The position numbers and the translations under genes are program-made. A stretch of DNA of 37,557 nt from an uncultured Clostridia bacterium (GTDB taxonomy: Bacteria > Bacillota > Clostridia > Oscillospirales > CAG-272): the NCBI GenBank assembly GCA_947632135.1, contig CANRNZ010000006.1, forward strand, positions 1 through 37,557, in the 5' to 3' direction. Positions 17,175-28,041 of this stretch are shown here, piece after piece (the first letter of the stretch is position 1; each line of letters begins with the position of its first letter). The notes beneath the pieces are model-generated. The model was not told where the DNA came from. It saw only the letters and a list, made by a program, of their open reading frames with translations, and ran no database searches.

Positions 17175-17483
17175 ATGAAAGTACACGTTAGAGCAAATGA
17201 TACCGTAATCGTTATGTCCGGAGACGACAAGGGCAAAAAGGGCAAGGTAATAGAAGTATCTCCCAAAGAGGGCAAGGTCATCGTCGAGGGTGTAAACATC
17301 GTAAAGAAGCATGTAAAGCCGAGACCTCCCCAAGAGGCAGGCGGTATAGTGGAAGCCGAGGCTCCCATGTACGCGTCGAAGGTTCAGCTTTACTGCTCGA
17401 AATGCGGTCCCACACGAGCCGCCGTCAAGACGGAAAACGGCAAGAAAACCCGTGTCTGCGCCAAATGCGGCGCCGCACTGTGA
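17175..17483 (+). CDS. rplX: 50S ribosomal protein L24 with C-terminal zinc-ribbon-like CxxC pairs
   Basis: KVHVRANDTVIVMSGDDKGKKGKVIEV...YCSKCGPTRAAVKTENGKKTRVCAKCGAAL. Confidence 0.97.
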   Translation: MKVHVRANDTVIVMSGDDKGKKGKVIEVSPKEGKVIVEGVNIVKKHVKPRPPQEAGGIVEAEAPMYASKVQLYCSKCGPTRAAVKTENGKKTRVCAKCGAAL

Positions 17484-17501
17484 TAATGCGGAGGTGTAGT
17501 G

Positions 17502-18056
17502 ATGGCAAGACTTAAAGATTTGTATAAAAACGAAGTCGCTCCCGCGCTCATGAAAAAGTATGAGTACAAGAGCGTAATGCAGATACCGAAGCTTGACAAG
17601 GTGGTAATCAACGTCGGAGCGGGAGACGCAAAGGACAACTCCAAGGTCATCGACAGCATAATTTCCGACCTCGAGCAGATATCCGGTCAGAAGCCGGTCG
17701 CGACATACGCAAAGAAGTCCGTCGCAAACTTCAAGCTCCGTCAGGGCATGAAGATAGGCGTAAAGGTAACGCTGAGAGGCGACAGAATGTACGAGTTTGT
17801 TGACAGACTCTTCAGCTTCGCGTTCCCCAGAGTCCGCGACTTCAAGGGTATAAATCCCGACGCGTTCGACGGGCGCGGAAATTATTCTCTCGGACTTAAA
17901 GAGCAGCTTATCTTCCCCGAAATCGACTACGACAAGGTTGACAAGATAAGAGGAATGGATATCGCGTTTGTAACGACAGCCGCAACAGACGCCGAGGCGC
18001 GCGAGCTTCTTTCACTGCTCGGCGCACCGTTTGCAAAAGAAGGAGAGGAAAGATAA
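17502..18056 (+). CDS. rplE: 50S ribosomal protein L5
   Basis: [19 protein letters not shown]...[22 protein letters not shown]. Confidence 0.98.
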   Translation: MARLKDLYKNEVAPALMKKYEYKSVMQIPKLDKVVINVGAGDAKDNSKVIDSIISDLEQISGQKPVATYAKKSVANFKLRQGMKIGVKVTLRGDRMYEFVDRLFSFAFPRVRDFKGINPDAFDGRGNYSLGLKEQLIFPEIDYDKVDKIRGMDIAFVTTAATDAEARELLSLLGAPFAKEGEER

Positions 18057-18241
18057 TGGCTAAGAAGTCAATGATACTCAAGCAGCAGAGAAAGCAGAAG
18101 TACTCCACACGCGAGTACACGCGCTGCAAAATCTGCGGCAGACCTCACGCTTACCTTCGTAAATACGGTATCTGCCGTATCTGCTTCCGCAACCTCGCGT
18201 ACAAGGGCGAGATTCCCGGAGTGAGAAAGGCAAGCTGGTAA
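18056..18241 (+). CDS. rpsZ: 30S ribosomal protein S14 type Z (zinc-binding)
   Basis: [41 protein letters not shown]. Confidence 0.98.
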   Translation: MAKKSMILKQQRKQKYSTREYTRCKICGRPHAYLRKYGICRICFRNLAYKGEIPGVRKASW

Positions 18242-18410
18242 AAGAGAGGTCGGAACGGAGAACCCGTTCCCCCGACTATCCGCGCCGATAGGAAAACCGA
18301 AAAAGCGAGCGCCGCAGGGCGCGGCAAAAGCGGCTTTAACCGTCGGCGAGCGACCGCGCGGCAGCGCGGTAGCAAGAATTATTTACTTGCATGACAAGGA
18401 GGAATTTATT

Positions 18411-18809
18411 ATGCAGATGTCAGACGTTATCGCGGATATGCTGACAAGAATAAGAAACGCAAGCAACGCAAAGCACGACACCGTTGACATCCCCGCGTCC
18501 AATATGAAGAAGGCGATAGCCGATATTCTTCTTGACGAGGGCTACATCAGAGGTGTTCAGATAATCGAGGACGGCAAGCAGGGCGTAATAAGAATAACGC
18601 TCAAGTACGAGGCGGGCAAGCAGAAGGTAATTCACGGTCTGCGCCGCGTCTCGAAGCCCGGTCTGCGTATGTATTCGAATTACGAGAACATGCCGAAGGT
18701 CATGAACGGACTCGGCATTGCAATCGTATCAACATCAAAAGGCATTATGACCGACAAGAAAGCAAGACGCGAAAAAGTCGGCGGCGAGATACTCGCTTTT
18801 GTCTGGTAA
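18411..18809 (+). CDS. rpsH: 30S ribosomal protein S8
   Basis: [49 protein letters not shown] 18411 after AAGGAGG. Confidence 0.97.
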   Translation: MQMSDVIADMLTRIRNASNAKHDTVDIPASNMKKAIADILLDEGYIRGVQIIEDGKQGVIRITLKYEAGKQKVIHGLRRVSKPGLRMYSNYENMPKVMNGLGIAIVSTSKGIMTDKKARREKVGGEILAFVW

Positions 18810-18827
18810 GGGAAAGGGGAGAACGAT

Positions 18828-19367
18828 ATGTCAAGAATAGGCAGAGAACCGATCACCTTACCCGCAGGAGTAGAGGTTAAGGTCGAAGATGCAAACAAAA
18901 TAACTGTCAAAGGTCCCCTCGGGACTCTTACGCAGACGGTAAGACCCCAGATGACTGTAACGGTCGAGGGAAACACCGTAAAGGTAGCGCGTCCCAACGA
19001 CGAAAACGAGATGAAAGCGCTTCACGGGCTCACGAGAACTCTCATTGCCAACATGGTAGAGGGAGTCAGCAAGGGCTATGAGAAGAAGCTCGTTATCGTC
19101 GGCGTCGGATACAGAGCCGCAAAGAGCGGAAAGACTCTCACGCTGAACCTCGGATACTCGCACCCCATAAATGTCGAGGAGTCCGACGGCGTGACGTTTG
19201 ACGTACCCGACCCCAACACCGTAATCGTAAAGTGCGCCGACAAGCAGAAATGCGGTCAGGTCGCAGCGGAGATACGCTCAAAGAGACCTCCCGAGCCTTA
19301 TCACGGCAAGGGCGTCAAGTATGACGGAGAGGTAATACGCCGCAAAGCCGGAAAGGCCGGTAAGTAA
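18828..19367 (+). CDS. rplF: 50S ribosomal protein L6
   Basis: MSRIGREPITLPAGVEV...EIRSKRPPEPYHGKGVKYDGEVIRRKAGKAGK. Confidence 0.98.
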   Translation: MSRIGREPITLPAGVEVKVEDANKITVKGPLGTLTQTVRPQMTVTVEGNTVKVARPNDENEMKALHGLTRTLIANMVEGVSKGYEKKLVIVGVGYRAAKSGKTLTLNLGYSHPINVEESDGVTFDVPDPNTVIVKCADKQKCGQVAAEIRSKRPPEPYHGKGVKYDGEVIRRKAGKAGK

Positions 19368-19388
19368 TAAGAAAGGAGACAGACGCAG

Positions 19389-19748
19389 ATGGTAAACAAG
19401 AAGGATAAGAATGTTCAGCGTCTCAAGAGACACCGCAGGGTCCGCAGCAAGCTGTCGGGAACCGCGCAGCGTCCGAGACTTGCCGTATACCGTTCAAACA
19501 AAAATATCAGCGCCCAGATAATCGACGATACAAAGGGCGTGACACTTGTCTCCGCTTCTACTCTTGAGGCAGATTTTGAGGGTATCGGAAGCAACAAAGA
19601 GGCGGCAAAGAAGGTCGGCCTGAGACTCGCTGAAAAAGCGCTTGCAAAAGGTATAGAAGCTGTTGTATTCGACCGTGGCGGTTATATATATCACGGACGT
19701 GTATCGGAGCTTGCCGAGGGTGCCCGCGAGGGCGGTCTGAAGTTCTAA
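19389..19748 (+). CDS. rplR: 50S ribosomal protein L18
   Basis: [34 protein letters not shown]...[28 protein letters not shown]. Confidence 0.98.
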   Translation: MVNKKDKNVQRLKRHRRVRSKLSGTAQRPRLAVYRSNKNISAQIIDDTKGVTLVSASTLEADFEGIGSNKEAAKKVGLRLAEKALAKGIEAVVFDRGGYIYHGRVSELAEGAREGGLKF

Positions 19749-19857
19749 TAAAGCTTCACACGCAGCCGGCGCAAAATGCGCCGCACCCGGCAGAAAACCG
19801 GTTTGTACACTGTTTAATTACAAACCAATAATTAAACAAAAACTAAGGAGAAACAAC

Positions 19858-20361
19858 ATGGCAAAAAGAATAGACGCCGCAGAGCTTGACCTCAAGGAAA
19901 AGCTCGTTGTGGTAAACCGTGTATCCAAAACCGTCAAAGGCGGACGCATTTCCCGTTTCGCGGCTCTTATGGTAGTCGGAGACGAGAACGGACACGTCGG
20001 TTACGGTCTCGGAAAGGCGGCCGAGGTACCCGAGGCAATACGCAAGGGTATCGAGGACGCGAAGAAAAACATGATAGAGGTATCTCTCAAGGATACGACA
20101 ATCCCCCACGAGGTACTCGGGAAATACGGAGCGGGCTCCGTACTTCTCAAGCCCGCGGCGCCCGGTACCGGAATCATCGCCGGTAAGACGGTCCGCGCGG
20201 TACTCGAGCTTGCCGGTATCAAGAACATCAGGGCGAAATGCCTTCGTTCCAACAACCCGACAAACGTGGTAAAGGCGACATTTGAGGGACTCAAAACTCT
20301 GCGTACCGCCGAAGAGGTCGCAAGAACGCGCCAAATCAGCGTTGAAAAGGTCATCGGTTAA
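19858..20361 (+). CDS. rpsE: 30S ribosomal protein S5
   Basis: [46 protein letters not shown]. Confidence 0.98.
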   Translation: MAKRIDAAELDLKEKLVVVNRVSKTVKGGRISRFAALMVVGDENGHVGYGLGKAAEVPEAIRKGIEDAKKNMIEVSLKDTTIPHEVLGKYGAGSVLLKPAAPGTGIIAGKTVRAVLELAGIKNIRAKCLRSNNPTNVVKATFEGLKTLRTAEEVARTRQISVEKVIG

Positions 20362-20374
20362 GGGGGAGCTTGAA

Positions 20375-20554
20375 ATGGAAAAAGTAAAAGTAACTCTTAC
20401 GAAAAGCCTTATTTGCGCAAAGCCCAATCAGAAGGCCACAGCCGCCTCGCTCGGGCTCCGTAAGATCGGCGATTCAATCGTTCACGACGACGGTCCCGTA
20501 ATTGCAGGTAAGATAAAGGTGATAGGTCACCTTGTAAGCGTGGAGAAGGCGTAA
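20375..20554 (+). CDS. rpmD: 50S ribosomal protein L30
   Basis: MEKVKVTLTKSLICAKPNQKATAASLGLRKIGDSIVHDD; start at 20375 after GGGGGAG. Confidence 0.96.
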   Translation: MEKVKVTLTKSLICAKPNQKATAASLGLRKIGDSIVHDDGPVIAGKIKVIGHLVSVEKA

Positions 20555-20601
20555 GTCCTCTTTCACAAAACATTAAAGAATTTAAGTAAGGAGGATAAAC
20601 C

Positions 20602-21042
20602 ATGAAGCTCCATGAACTTTCACCTGCGGAAGGCTCCGTAAAGGCTAAATTCCGTAAAGGCAGAGGACCCGGCTCCGGAAACGGCAAGACTGCCGGAAAA
20701 GGGCACAAGGGTCAGAACGCCCGCTCGGGAGGCGGTGTTCGCCCGGGCTTTGAAGGCGGACAGCTTCCGCTGTACAGAAAACTTCCCAAGAGAGGTTTTC
20801 ACAATAAGTTTGCAAAGCAGTACGCTATCATAAACGTCGGCGACCTCAACAGATTTGAGAACGGCGCTACGGTAGAGCTTGAAATGCTCAAAGCCGCAAG
20901 ACTTGTTAAAAAGGCTCCCGACGGACTTAAGGTTCTGGGAGGCGGAGAGCTCACGAAGAAGCTCAACGTCAAGGCGGCGGTTTTTTCGGGCACAGCAAAG
21001 GAAAAAATCGAAGCCGCAGGCGGGAAGACAGAGGTAGAGTAA
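20602..21042 (+). CDS. rplO: 50S ribosomal protein L15
   Basis: [66 protein letters not shown]. Confidence 0.98.
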   Translation: MKLHELSPAEGSVKAKFRKGRGPGSGNGKTAGKGHKGQNARSGGGVRPGFEGGQLPLYRKLPKRGFHNKFAKQYAIINVGDLNRFENGATVELEMLKAARLVKKAPDGLKVLGGGELTKKLNVKAAVFSGTAKEKIEAAGGKTEVE

Positions 21043-21043
21043 T

Positions 21044-22339
21044 ATGTTTAAGACTTTTGCCAATGCTTGGAGAATAGCTGACCTCAGAGACAAAATGCTG
21101 TTTTCCGCATTTATCATCTTGCTCTATAGGATAGGCGTCGCAATCCCCGTTCCCTTTGTAACGGCGGATCTCAGCTCAATGATGCAGAGCGCCAGCATCC
21201 TTCAATATCTCAACATCCTGTCCGGCAACGCATTCTCAAACGCAACTCTCTTCGCACTCGGCATTTCGCCCTACATCACGTCGTCCATCGTAATGCAGCT
21301 GCTCGCGGTAGCGATACCCGCGCTGGAGAGATGGTCCCACGACGAGGAGGGCAAAAAGAAGATAAACCAGATAACAAGAATCGTCACCGTCGTTTTGGCG
21401 CTCATCACAAGTATCGGATACTATGTGATGCTTGAGTCGAACGGTATAATAACAATTCCCGACGGCACAAGCAGATTCTTCGCTCAGGTTATAATCATAT
21501 CCTGCTATTGCGCAGGTTCCGCTCTTGTCATGTGGCTCGCCGAGAAGATAAACGACAGAGGTATAGGAAACGGTATCTCGCTGATACTCTTTGCAAATAT
21601 CGTATCCCGCGGACCCTCTATCGTAAACACTCTTTGGACATATGTCACGGGCGGCGCATCGGGTATTTCCGTTGCGGTCGGCATCATAATCGCCGTTGCC
21701 TCCGTCGTTATAGGACTCGGTATGATAACCTTTATCGTGTTCATGACGGACAGCGAGCGCAGAATACCCGTTCAGTACGCAAAGAAAACTGTCGGACGCA
21801 AGATGTACGGCGGTCAGAGCTCAAACATTCCGATAAAGCTCAACATGACGGGCGTTATGCCTATCATCTTTGCGAACTCCATCATATCCCTCCCCGCAAC
21901 AATCGCGGTGTTCTTAAAGGACGGCTCCGTAAAGAACTTCCTGAACAACGTGTTCGGTACGGGTACATGGGTATACGCCATAATGACCTTCGTTCTTATA
22001 GTAGCGTTTGCATACTTCTATGTGGCAATCTCCTTTAATCCCGTAGAGGTCGCAAATAACCTTCAGAAGAACGGCGGCTCGGTACCGGGTATCCGTCCCG
22101 GCAGACCCACATCCGATTATATCAGAAAGATAACCAACCGTATAACGCTTATAGGGGCATTGTTCCTCAGCGTAATCGCGGTGCTTCCCATCATTATAAA
22201 TATTTGCTCCGGCGGTAAAATGAGCGGGCTCGCGTTTGGCGGAAGCTCAATCATCATCGTCGTCGGCGTCGTTCTCGAAACGGCAAGGGAAATCGAAGGT
22301 CAGATGACAATGCGTCATTATAAAGGCTTTCTTGAGTAA
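21044..22339 (+). CDS. secY: Preprotein translocase subunit SecY
   Basis: Ten-TM SecY sequence (GISPYITSSIVMQLLAVAIPALERW, ADKINDRGIGNGISLILFANI-like). Confidence 0.98.
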   Translation: MFKTFANAWRIADLRDKMLFSAFIILLYRIGVAIPVPFVTADLSSMMQSASILQYLNILSGNAFSNATLFALGISPYITSSIVMQLLAVAIPALERWSHDEEGKKKINQITRIVTVVLALITSIGYYVMLESNGIITIPDGTSRFFAQVIIISCYCAGSALVMWLAEKINDRGIGNGISLILFANIVSRGPSIVNTLWTYVTGGASGISVAVGIIIAVASVVIGLGMITFIVFMTDSERRIPVQYAKKTVGRKMYGGQSSNIPIKLNMTGVMPIIFANSIISLPATIAVFLKDGSVKNFLNNVFGTGTWVYAIMTFVLIVAFAYFYVAISFNPVEVANNLQKNGGSVPGIRPGRPTSDYIRKITNRITLIGALFLSVIAVLPIIINICSGGKMSGLAFGGSSIIIVVGVVLETAREIEGQMTMRHYKGFLE

Positions 22340-22353
22340 TCGGTGAGGCGCAT

Positions 22354-22995
22354 ATGGCACGTAAAATCAAACTGATACTTCTCGGAGCCCCGGGAGCCGG
22401 CAAGGGCACTCAGGCGGAAATAATTTCAAACGATTATTCGATTCCCGCGATATCGACAGGCGCAATCATAAGAGCCGCAATAAAAAGCGGCACCGAGATG
22501 GGGCTTGCCGCAAAGGAATACACCGACAAGGGCGCTCTTGTTCCCGACGATGTGGTGATAGGAATAATCAAAGAGAGACTTTCCGAAAAGGACTGCGAAA
22601 ACGGCTTCATACTCGACGGATTTCCCCGCACGGTCGTTCAGGCGAAGGCGCTTGACGAGATGGGAGTGGAGATAACCGACGTTATAAGCATAGAGGTTCC
22701 GGACGAAAAAATCCTTGAGCGCATGAGCGGACGCCGCGTGTGCAAAGCCTGCGGCGCTACCTATCATGTCAAATACAATCCTTCTTCGAACGGTGACAGA
22801 TGTCATTGCGGAAGTGAGCTTACTATCCGTGCGGACGACGCGCCGGAGGTTGTTGAGAGCAGACTCGCAACTTATCACGAGCAGACAGAGCCCCTCAAGG
22901 CTTATTATGAGTCAAAGGGTCTCCTTAAAACGGTAATCGGTCAGGAAATACTGGCAGACACCACGGCTCTCACAAAAGCGGCGCTTGACGCGTAA
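22354..22995 (+). CDS. adk: Adenylate kinase with Cys4 zinc-type lid
   Basis: LILLGAPGAGKGTQAE...GFILDGFPRTVVQA; lid CKACGATYH...CHCG. Confidence 0.98.
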   Translation: MARKIKLILLGAPGAGKGTQAEIISNDYSIPAISTGAIIRAAIKSGTEMGLAAKEYTDKGALVPDDVVIGIIKERLSEKDCENGFILDGFPRTVVQAKALDEMGVEITDVISIEVPDEKILERMSGRRVCKACGATYHVKYNPSSNGDRCHCGSELTIRADDAPEVVESRLATYHEQTEPLKAYYESKGLLKTVIGQEILADTTALTKAALDA

Positions 22996-23016
22996 AGAGC
23001 GAGGCGACGCCAAATC

Positions 23017-23769
23017 ATGATTTTTGTAAAAAATCCCGAGCAGTTAGAAAAAATGAAGCTTGCCGGGCGCATAACCGGCGAGGCTCTCGCCATTGCCGGT
23101 GAGGCGGTGCGCGAGGGAATAACCACCGCGGAGCTCGACAGGAAGATACGCGCGCATATCGAAAAGTGCGGCGCAAGACCTTCCTTTCTCGGCTACGGAG
23201 GCTTTCCCGCGAGCGCATGTATCAGCATAAACGACGAGGTCATACACGGTATCCCCTCTTCCGAGAGATATCTCAAAGAGGGAGATATCGTGAAGATAGA
23301 CGTCGGCGCGTATATCGGCGGCTTTCACGGCGACAGCGCGAACACCTTTCCCGTCGGAAGAGTCAGCGACGAGGCGATGCGTCTTATAGAGGTTACAAAA
23401 GAGAGCTTCAGGCGCGGAGTCGAAAAGGCGCTCATCGGAGGACGAATCGGCGATATCGGCTCGGCTGTGGACTCCTACGTAACATCCTTCGGCTTTTCCG
23501 CCGTGAGAGAGTACGTGGGACACGGAGTCGGTCACGCGCTCCACGAGGACCCGAGCGTTCCGAATTTCGGAAAAGCCGGGCACGGCGTCAAGCTCTGCCG
23601 AGGTATGACAATCGCAATCGAGCCCATGATAAACGCGGGAAGCGCAAAGATAATAAATCTCGCCGACGGGTGGACGGTCAAAACCGCTGACGGAAAGCTC
23701 AGCGCCCACTATGAGCATACGGTCGCCATAACCGAGGACGGGCCGATACTGCTCACGGAGGTAAAATGA
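23017..23769 (+). CDS. map: Type I methionyl aminopeptidase
   Basis: GYGGFPASACISINDEVIHGIPS...GHGVGHALHEDPSVPNF...EPMIN...HYEHTVAITEDGPILLT. Confidence 0.98.
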   Translation: MIFVKNPEQLEKMKLAGRITGEALAIAGEAVREGITTAELDRKIRAHIEKCGARPSFLGYGGFPASACISINDEVIHGIPSSERYLKEGDIVKIDVGAYIGGFHGDSANTFPVGRVSDEAMRLIEVTKESFRRGVEKALIGGRIGDIGSAVDSYVTSFGFSAVREYVGHGVGHALHEDPSVPNFGKAGHGVKLCRGMTIAIEPMINAGSAKIINLADGWTVKTADGKLSAHYEHTVAITEDGPILLTEVK

Positions 23770-24068
23770 CTGACTGCCGAATGATAAAACGCGGCGACGT
23801 GGTTATCAGTCTTGGCGGACGCGACAGCGGCTGTGTGATGTTCGTCGCATCGACGGACGGGGAATACGCGCTTGTCTGCGACGGCAAAAAGCGCCCGCTC
23901 GAAAAGCCCAAACGAAAAAAGCTTCGCCATCTGAGGCGGCTTTCCTCCATGTCTTACTTGTCCGATAAGTCGGATGAATTTGATATTTCGGACATGACAA
24001 ACAGGAGGCTGCGGCGTCTTTTGAGAGAGTACGTCGAGGAGAGCACGGGAAACGACATAATAAAATAA
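23766..24068 (+). CDS. KOW-domain RNA-binding protein, translationally coupled to map
   Basis: IKRGDVVISLGGRDSGCVMFVASTDGEYALVCDGKKRPLEKPKRKKLRHLRR; ATGA overlap with map; position between map and infA typical of Clostridia. Confidence 0.8.
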   Translation: MTDCRMIKRGDVVISLGGRDSGCVMFVASTDGEYALVCDGKKRPLEKPKRKKLRHLRRLSSMSYLSDKSDEFDISDMTNRRLRRLLREYVEESTGNDIIK

Positions 24069-24178
24069 ATGATTTGAACCGATTAAAACCGATTAAACCG
24101 AGTCAAACGACTTGAGATTTGACTCGGACTTATGAAAACGGTACGCGGATATTCGCGGAAATTGAGGAGGAATGAGCC

Positions 24179-24397
24179 TTGCCCAAGGATGATGTAATTG
24201 AATTTGAAGGAGTAGTCGTCGAGGCGCTCCCGAACGCAAACTTTAAGGTAAAGCTCCCGAATGACCTGATAGTCACAGCGTGCATTTCGGGTAAGCTCAG
24301 AATGAACTATATAAAAATTCTTCCCGGCGATAAGGTCACGGTCGAGGTTTCGATCTACGACCCCACAAAGGGCAGGATAACGTGGCGCACGAAATAA
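24179..24397 (+). CDS. infA: Translation initiation factor IF-1
   Basis: [72 protein letters not shown] start. Confidence 0.98.
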   Translation: MPKDDVIEFEGVVVEALPNANFKVKLPNDLIVTACISGKLRMNYIKILPGDKVTVEVSIYDPTKGRITWRTK

Positions 24398-24460
24398 GGC
24401 GCGAGGCGCGAAAGGCACTCGCCGTGCGCGTAAAATCTACTGTGAAAGGTGGTAAATACT

Positions 24461-24574
24461 TTGAAAGTAAAGCCTTCCGTAAAGAAAATATGCGATAAGT
24501 GCAAGATAATCAAAAGACACGGCCGTATAATGGTCATCTGCGAGAATCCGAAGCACAAGCAGAGACAGGGCTGA
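24461..24574 (+). CDS. rpmJ: 50S ribosomal protein L36 (zinc type); absent from the supplied ORF track
   Basis: TTG start: [37 protein letters not shown], 37 aa, stop TGA at 24572. Confidence 0.95.
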   Translation: MKVKPSVKKICDKCKIIKRHGRIMVICENPKHKQRQG

Positions 24575-24636
24575 TAACGAACCTTGTCATGAGACCTTAA
24601 AAGTCAAAAAATAAGTTAAAGAGGAGAAAAAATCAC

Positions 24637-25005
24637 ATGGCTCGTATATCCGGTGTTGATATTCCGAATCAGAAGCGTGTAGAAATCGCCCTCACATATA
24701 TCTACGGTATAGGTCTTACAAGCTCGAAAGCAATCCTTGCAAAAACAGGGATTGACCCCGATAAGAGAGCTAAGGACCTTACTGAGGACGAGATATCGAA
24801 GCTTCGTGACGAGATTGAAAACAACTATAAGGTTGAAGGTGAGCTTCGCCGTGAAGTAGCGCTCAATATCAAACGTCTCGTTGAGATAAAGTGCTATCGC
24901 GGAACAAGACACAGAAAAGGTCTCCCTGTAAGAGGTCAGCGTACAAAGACAAACGCAAGGACTCGCAAGGGACCGGCGAAAACCATCGCAAACAAGAAGA
25001 AGTAA
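24637..25005 (+). CDS. rpsM: 30S ribosomal protein S13
   Basis: [26 protein letters not shown]...[26 protein letters not shown]. Confidence 0.98.
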   Translation: MARISGVDIPNQKRVEIALTYIYGIGLTSSKAILAKTGIDPDKRAKDLTEDEISKLRDEIENNYKVEGELRREVALNIKRLVEIKCYRGTRHRKGLPVRGQRTKTNARTRKGPAKTIANKKK

Positions 25006-25026
25006 GAAAGGAGCAGACAGAGTTCA

Positions 25027-25422
25027 ATGGCTAAGGTAACAAAGAAAGTTATTAAAAAGCGCCGCGACCGTAAGAATATCGAGAAAGGAGCAGCGCATAT
25101 CAGCTCGACTTTCAATAACACGATTGTAACTATTACCGACGTCGCCGGAAACACAGTTTCGTGGGCATCGGCAGGTGAAATGGGCTTTAAAGGCTCCAGA
25201 AAGTCTACTCCGTTCGCGGCTCAGACAGCGGCAGAGGCTGCTGCCAAAATAGCAATGGACAACGGAATGAAGACGGTCGAGGTATATGTAAAGGGACCCG
25301 GCACGGGACGTGAGGCGGCAATCCGCGCGCTTTCCACGACAGGGCTCAACATTACACTTATCAAAGACGTAACACCTATCCCTCATAACGGCTGCCGTCC
25401 GCCAAAGCGCCGCCGCGTGTGA
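25027..25422 (+). CDS. rpsK: 30S ribosomal protein S11
   Basis: [43 protein letters not shown]...[15 protein letters not shown]. Confidence 0.98.
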   Translation: MAKVTKKVIKKRRDRKNIEKGAAHISSTFNNTIVTITDVAGNTVSWASAGEMGFKGSRKSTPFAAQTAAEAAAKIAMDNGMKTVEVYVKGPGTGREAAIRALSTTGLNITLIKDVTPIPHNGCRPPKRRRV

Positions 25423-25444
25423 GAAACTGAAGGAGGAGTAAGAT

Positions 25445-26071
25445 ATGGCAAGATATACAGGACCTTCCTGCAAGCTGTGCCGCAGAGAGGGCAAGAAGCT
25501 TTTTCTTAAGGGCGAGCGCTGCCTTACCGACAAGTGCGCCGTAACGAGACGCGCGACCGTACCCGGTCAGCACGGAGCGGGCAGAAAGACGGTAAAGGAA
25601 TACGGTATGCAGCTCAGAGAAAAGCAGACGGCCCGCCGCTATTACGGTGTGCAGGAGAAGCAGTTCAAAAAATACTACGTGGCAGCCGACAAGAAAGAGG
25701 GCATAGCGGGTGAAAACCTTCTGTCTCTTCTTGAGCGCCGCTTTGACAATGCCGTTTACAGAATGGGAATGGCGTCGAGCCGTAAAGAGGCAAGACAGCT
25801 TGTTCGTCACGGACATTTTCTTCTGAACGGAAAGAAAGCGGACATCCCTTCAATCATTCTGAAGGTTGGCGACGTGATAACGCTGAAGGACAAGAGCCGC
25901 GATTCCGAGAAGCTGAAGGGGCTTATCGAGAGCATAGCGGACACAAACGCGCCCAAGTGGCTTGACGTCAACACTGAGGCTGTATCCGCAAAAGTCATCG
26001 CGATACCCGACAGAGAGGACGTTGACTTCGAGTTCAACGAACAGCTTATCATCGAGCTTTACTCCAAATAA
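25445..26071 (+). CDS. rpsD: 30S ribosomal protein S4 (C+ zinc type)
   Basis: [48 protein letters not shown]. Confidence 0.98.
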   Translation: MARYTGPSCKLCRREGKKLFLKGERCLTDKCAVTRRATVPGQHGAGRKTVKEYGMQLREKQTARRYYGVQEKQFKKYYVAADKKEGIAGENLLSLLERRFDNAVYRMGMASSRKEARQLVRHGHFLLNGKKADIPSIILKVGDVITLKDKSRDSEKLKGLIESIADTNAPKWLDVNTEAVSAKVIAIPDREDVDFEFNEQLIIELYSK

Positions 26072-26229
26072 TAGCCTGTCAAGTGCCGAGGCGCCGCCTC
26101 ATTCCTTTGGAAATGGCGCGTGTCAAGGCGTCAATTACTTGCGAAAACATCAAATCAAATACCCGTGCGACGGGAAACAACGTGGATTTGCATAAATTGA
26201 TAAAATGAAAACAGGAGGGTAAAAACTCA

Positions 26230-27201
26230 ATGATTGAAATAGAGAAGCCCAATATCGCCGGAATGGATCTGAGCGAGGACGGCACAAGCGGTAAATTTGT
26301 GATAGAGCCTCTTGAAAGGGGCTACGGAATAACGCTCGGCAACTCACTCCGCAGAGTACTTTTGAGTTCTCTTCCGGGGGTTGCGGTAACAAATATCAAG
26401 ATAGACGGAGTTCTTCACGAGATATCGACTATACCGGGCGTCAAGGAAGACGTGACCGAGATAGTCGTCAACGTGAAAGGAATAACCGCAAAGCTCTATT
26501 GTGACACTCCTAAGACCGTTATGATAGACGTAACGGGCGCGTGTGAGGTAACAGCCGGCGACATCGTCGGGGACGCGGATATCGAGATACTCAATACCGG
26601 ATGGCATATTGCCACAGTCGGAGAAAACGTAAGGTTCCACATGGAGCTTACATTTTCGAACGGGCGCGGCTATGTCTCGGGTGAGAGGAACAAGCAGATA
26701 TATCTCGAAGAAAATTCCGACACACCGGCGCCGATCGGAACAATATTTACCGACTCCATATACACGCCTGTCTACAAAGTTGACTACAACGTAGAGAACA
26801 CGCGTGTCGGCAACATCACCGATTACGATAAGCTGACGCTTGAACTGTTCACAAACGGTACCATCTCGGCAAAGGAAGCGGTGTCGCTTGCAGCCAAGAT
26901 ACTCAACGAGCATCTCAACTTGTTCGTAGATTTATCGGACGAGGCAAAGAACGCTGAAATCATGGTTGAGCGCGAGGAAACGATTAAGGAAAAAGTCCTT
27001 GAGATGACCATTGAGGATCTTGAAATGTCCGTCAGAAGCTTCAACTGCTTGAAGCGCGCGGGCATCAATACGGTCGAAGACCTTACGAACCGCACCGAAG
27101 AAGAAATGATAAAGGTGCGCAATCTCGGCAAGAAGTCTCTCGACGAGGTCATACAAAAGCTCCACTCCCTCGGACTTGAGCTTAAAAAGGAAGAGGAGTG
27201 A
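26230..27201 (+). CDS. rpoA: DNA-directed RNA polymerase subunit alpha
   Basis: [48 protein letters not shown]...alpha-CTD. Confidence 0.98.
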   Translation: MIEIEKPNIAGMDLSEDGTSGKFVIEPLERGYGITLGNSLRRVLLSSLPGVAVTNIKIDGVLHEISTIPGVKEDVTEIVVNVKGITAKLYCDTPKTVMIDVTGACEVTAGDIVGDADIEILNTGWHIATVGENVRFHMELTFSNGRGYVSGERNKQIYLEENSDTPAPIGTIFTDSIYTPVYKVDYNVENTRVGNITDYDKLTLELFTNGTISAKEAVSLAAKILNEHLNLFVDLSDEAKNAEIMVEREETIKEKVLEMTIEDLEMSVRSFNCLKRAGINTVEDLTNRTEEEMIKVRNLGKKSLDEVIQKLHSLGLELKKEEE

Positions 27202-27275
27202 CAGGTTCCCAAAAGAGGGGACATTCGAGCGGGACCCGCTCCCGAACAAAATAAGAAAAAGGAGGACACCTAAGA

Positions 27276-27620
27276 ATGCCCGGTACAAGAAAACTCGGCA
27301 GAACCACAGCTCACAGAAACTCCATGATACGCGGTCAGGTTACGATGCTTCTTGAGAACGGTTCTCTCACAACAACAGTTACCAGAGCAAAAGAGCTTCG
27401 CAGCATGACGGAGAAGATGATAACGCTCGGCAAGGCAAACACTCTTGCGAGCCGCCGTCAGGCTCTTGCTTATATAACGAAAGAATCTGTAGTCGCAAAG
27501 CTTTTCAGCGACATTGCGCCCAAGTATTCGAACAGAAAAGGCGGATACACGCAGATATATAAGCTCGGACCCCGTCGCGGAGACGCAGCGGAGATGGCGC
27601 TTATAAAGCTTGTGGACTGA
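27276..27620 (+). CDS. rplQ: 50S ribosomal protein L17
   Basis: [37 protein letters not shown]...[15 protein letters not shown]. Confidence 0.98.
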   Translation: MPGTRKLGRTTAHRNSMIRGQVTMLLENGSLTTTVTRAKELRSMTEKMITLGKANTLASRRQALAYITKESVVAKLFSDIAPKYSNRKGGYTQIYKLGPRRGDAAEMALIKLVD

Positions 27621-27652
27621 GCGGATTTAACAAAGCAACAAGAAGAACAGAA

Positions 27653-27679
27653 AAAAGCGGCAGAGAGTCTGCCGCTTTT
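27653..27679 (+). terminator. Terminator of the ribosomal protein superoperon
   Basis: AAAAGCGGCAGA-GAG-TCTGCCGCTTTT perfect 12-bp stem. Confidence 0.85.
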
Positions 27680-27693
27680 GTGTTTGTGGGGAA

Positions 27694-28036
27694 GTTCGCA
27701 CAGACCCAACACAAAAGTTTTCGTCCACCTTTTTTCAAAAGGTGGCAGGGTTCGGGGCGGCGCCCCGACGATTGGCGTTTCTTTTGAAGCTTTTCTTTGC
27801 GCCGATTGCGTCAAAGAAAAGCGTCATACAAGTTAGTTTCCGTTAGAATTTTTTTCAAACTGCCTGTTTTGTGCCTCGCCCCTTTATGCACCGCGAACCG
27901 CCAGACGCTTTTTCTTGACTCAGAAGCGCAAGAAAAAGCTTTGCAAAAAGAACGCATAAAGTCGGGGCGCCGCCCCGAACCCCGCAAGCTTTTGAAAAAG
28001 CTTGACCAAAACTTTTCGAAACAAGTTCGTGCGAAC
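27694..28036. repeat. Dispersed modular repeat, copy 3 (compact, both arms)
   Basis: GTTCGCAC...GTGCGAAC terminal inverted repeats; GCGCCGCCCCG hairpins in both arms, arm A and inverted arm B. Confidence 0.88.
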
Positions 28037-28041
28037 TTTGA

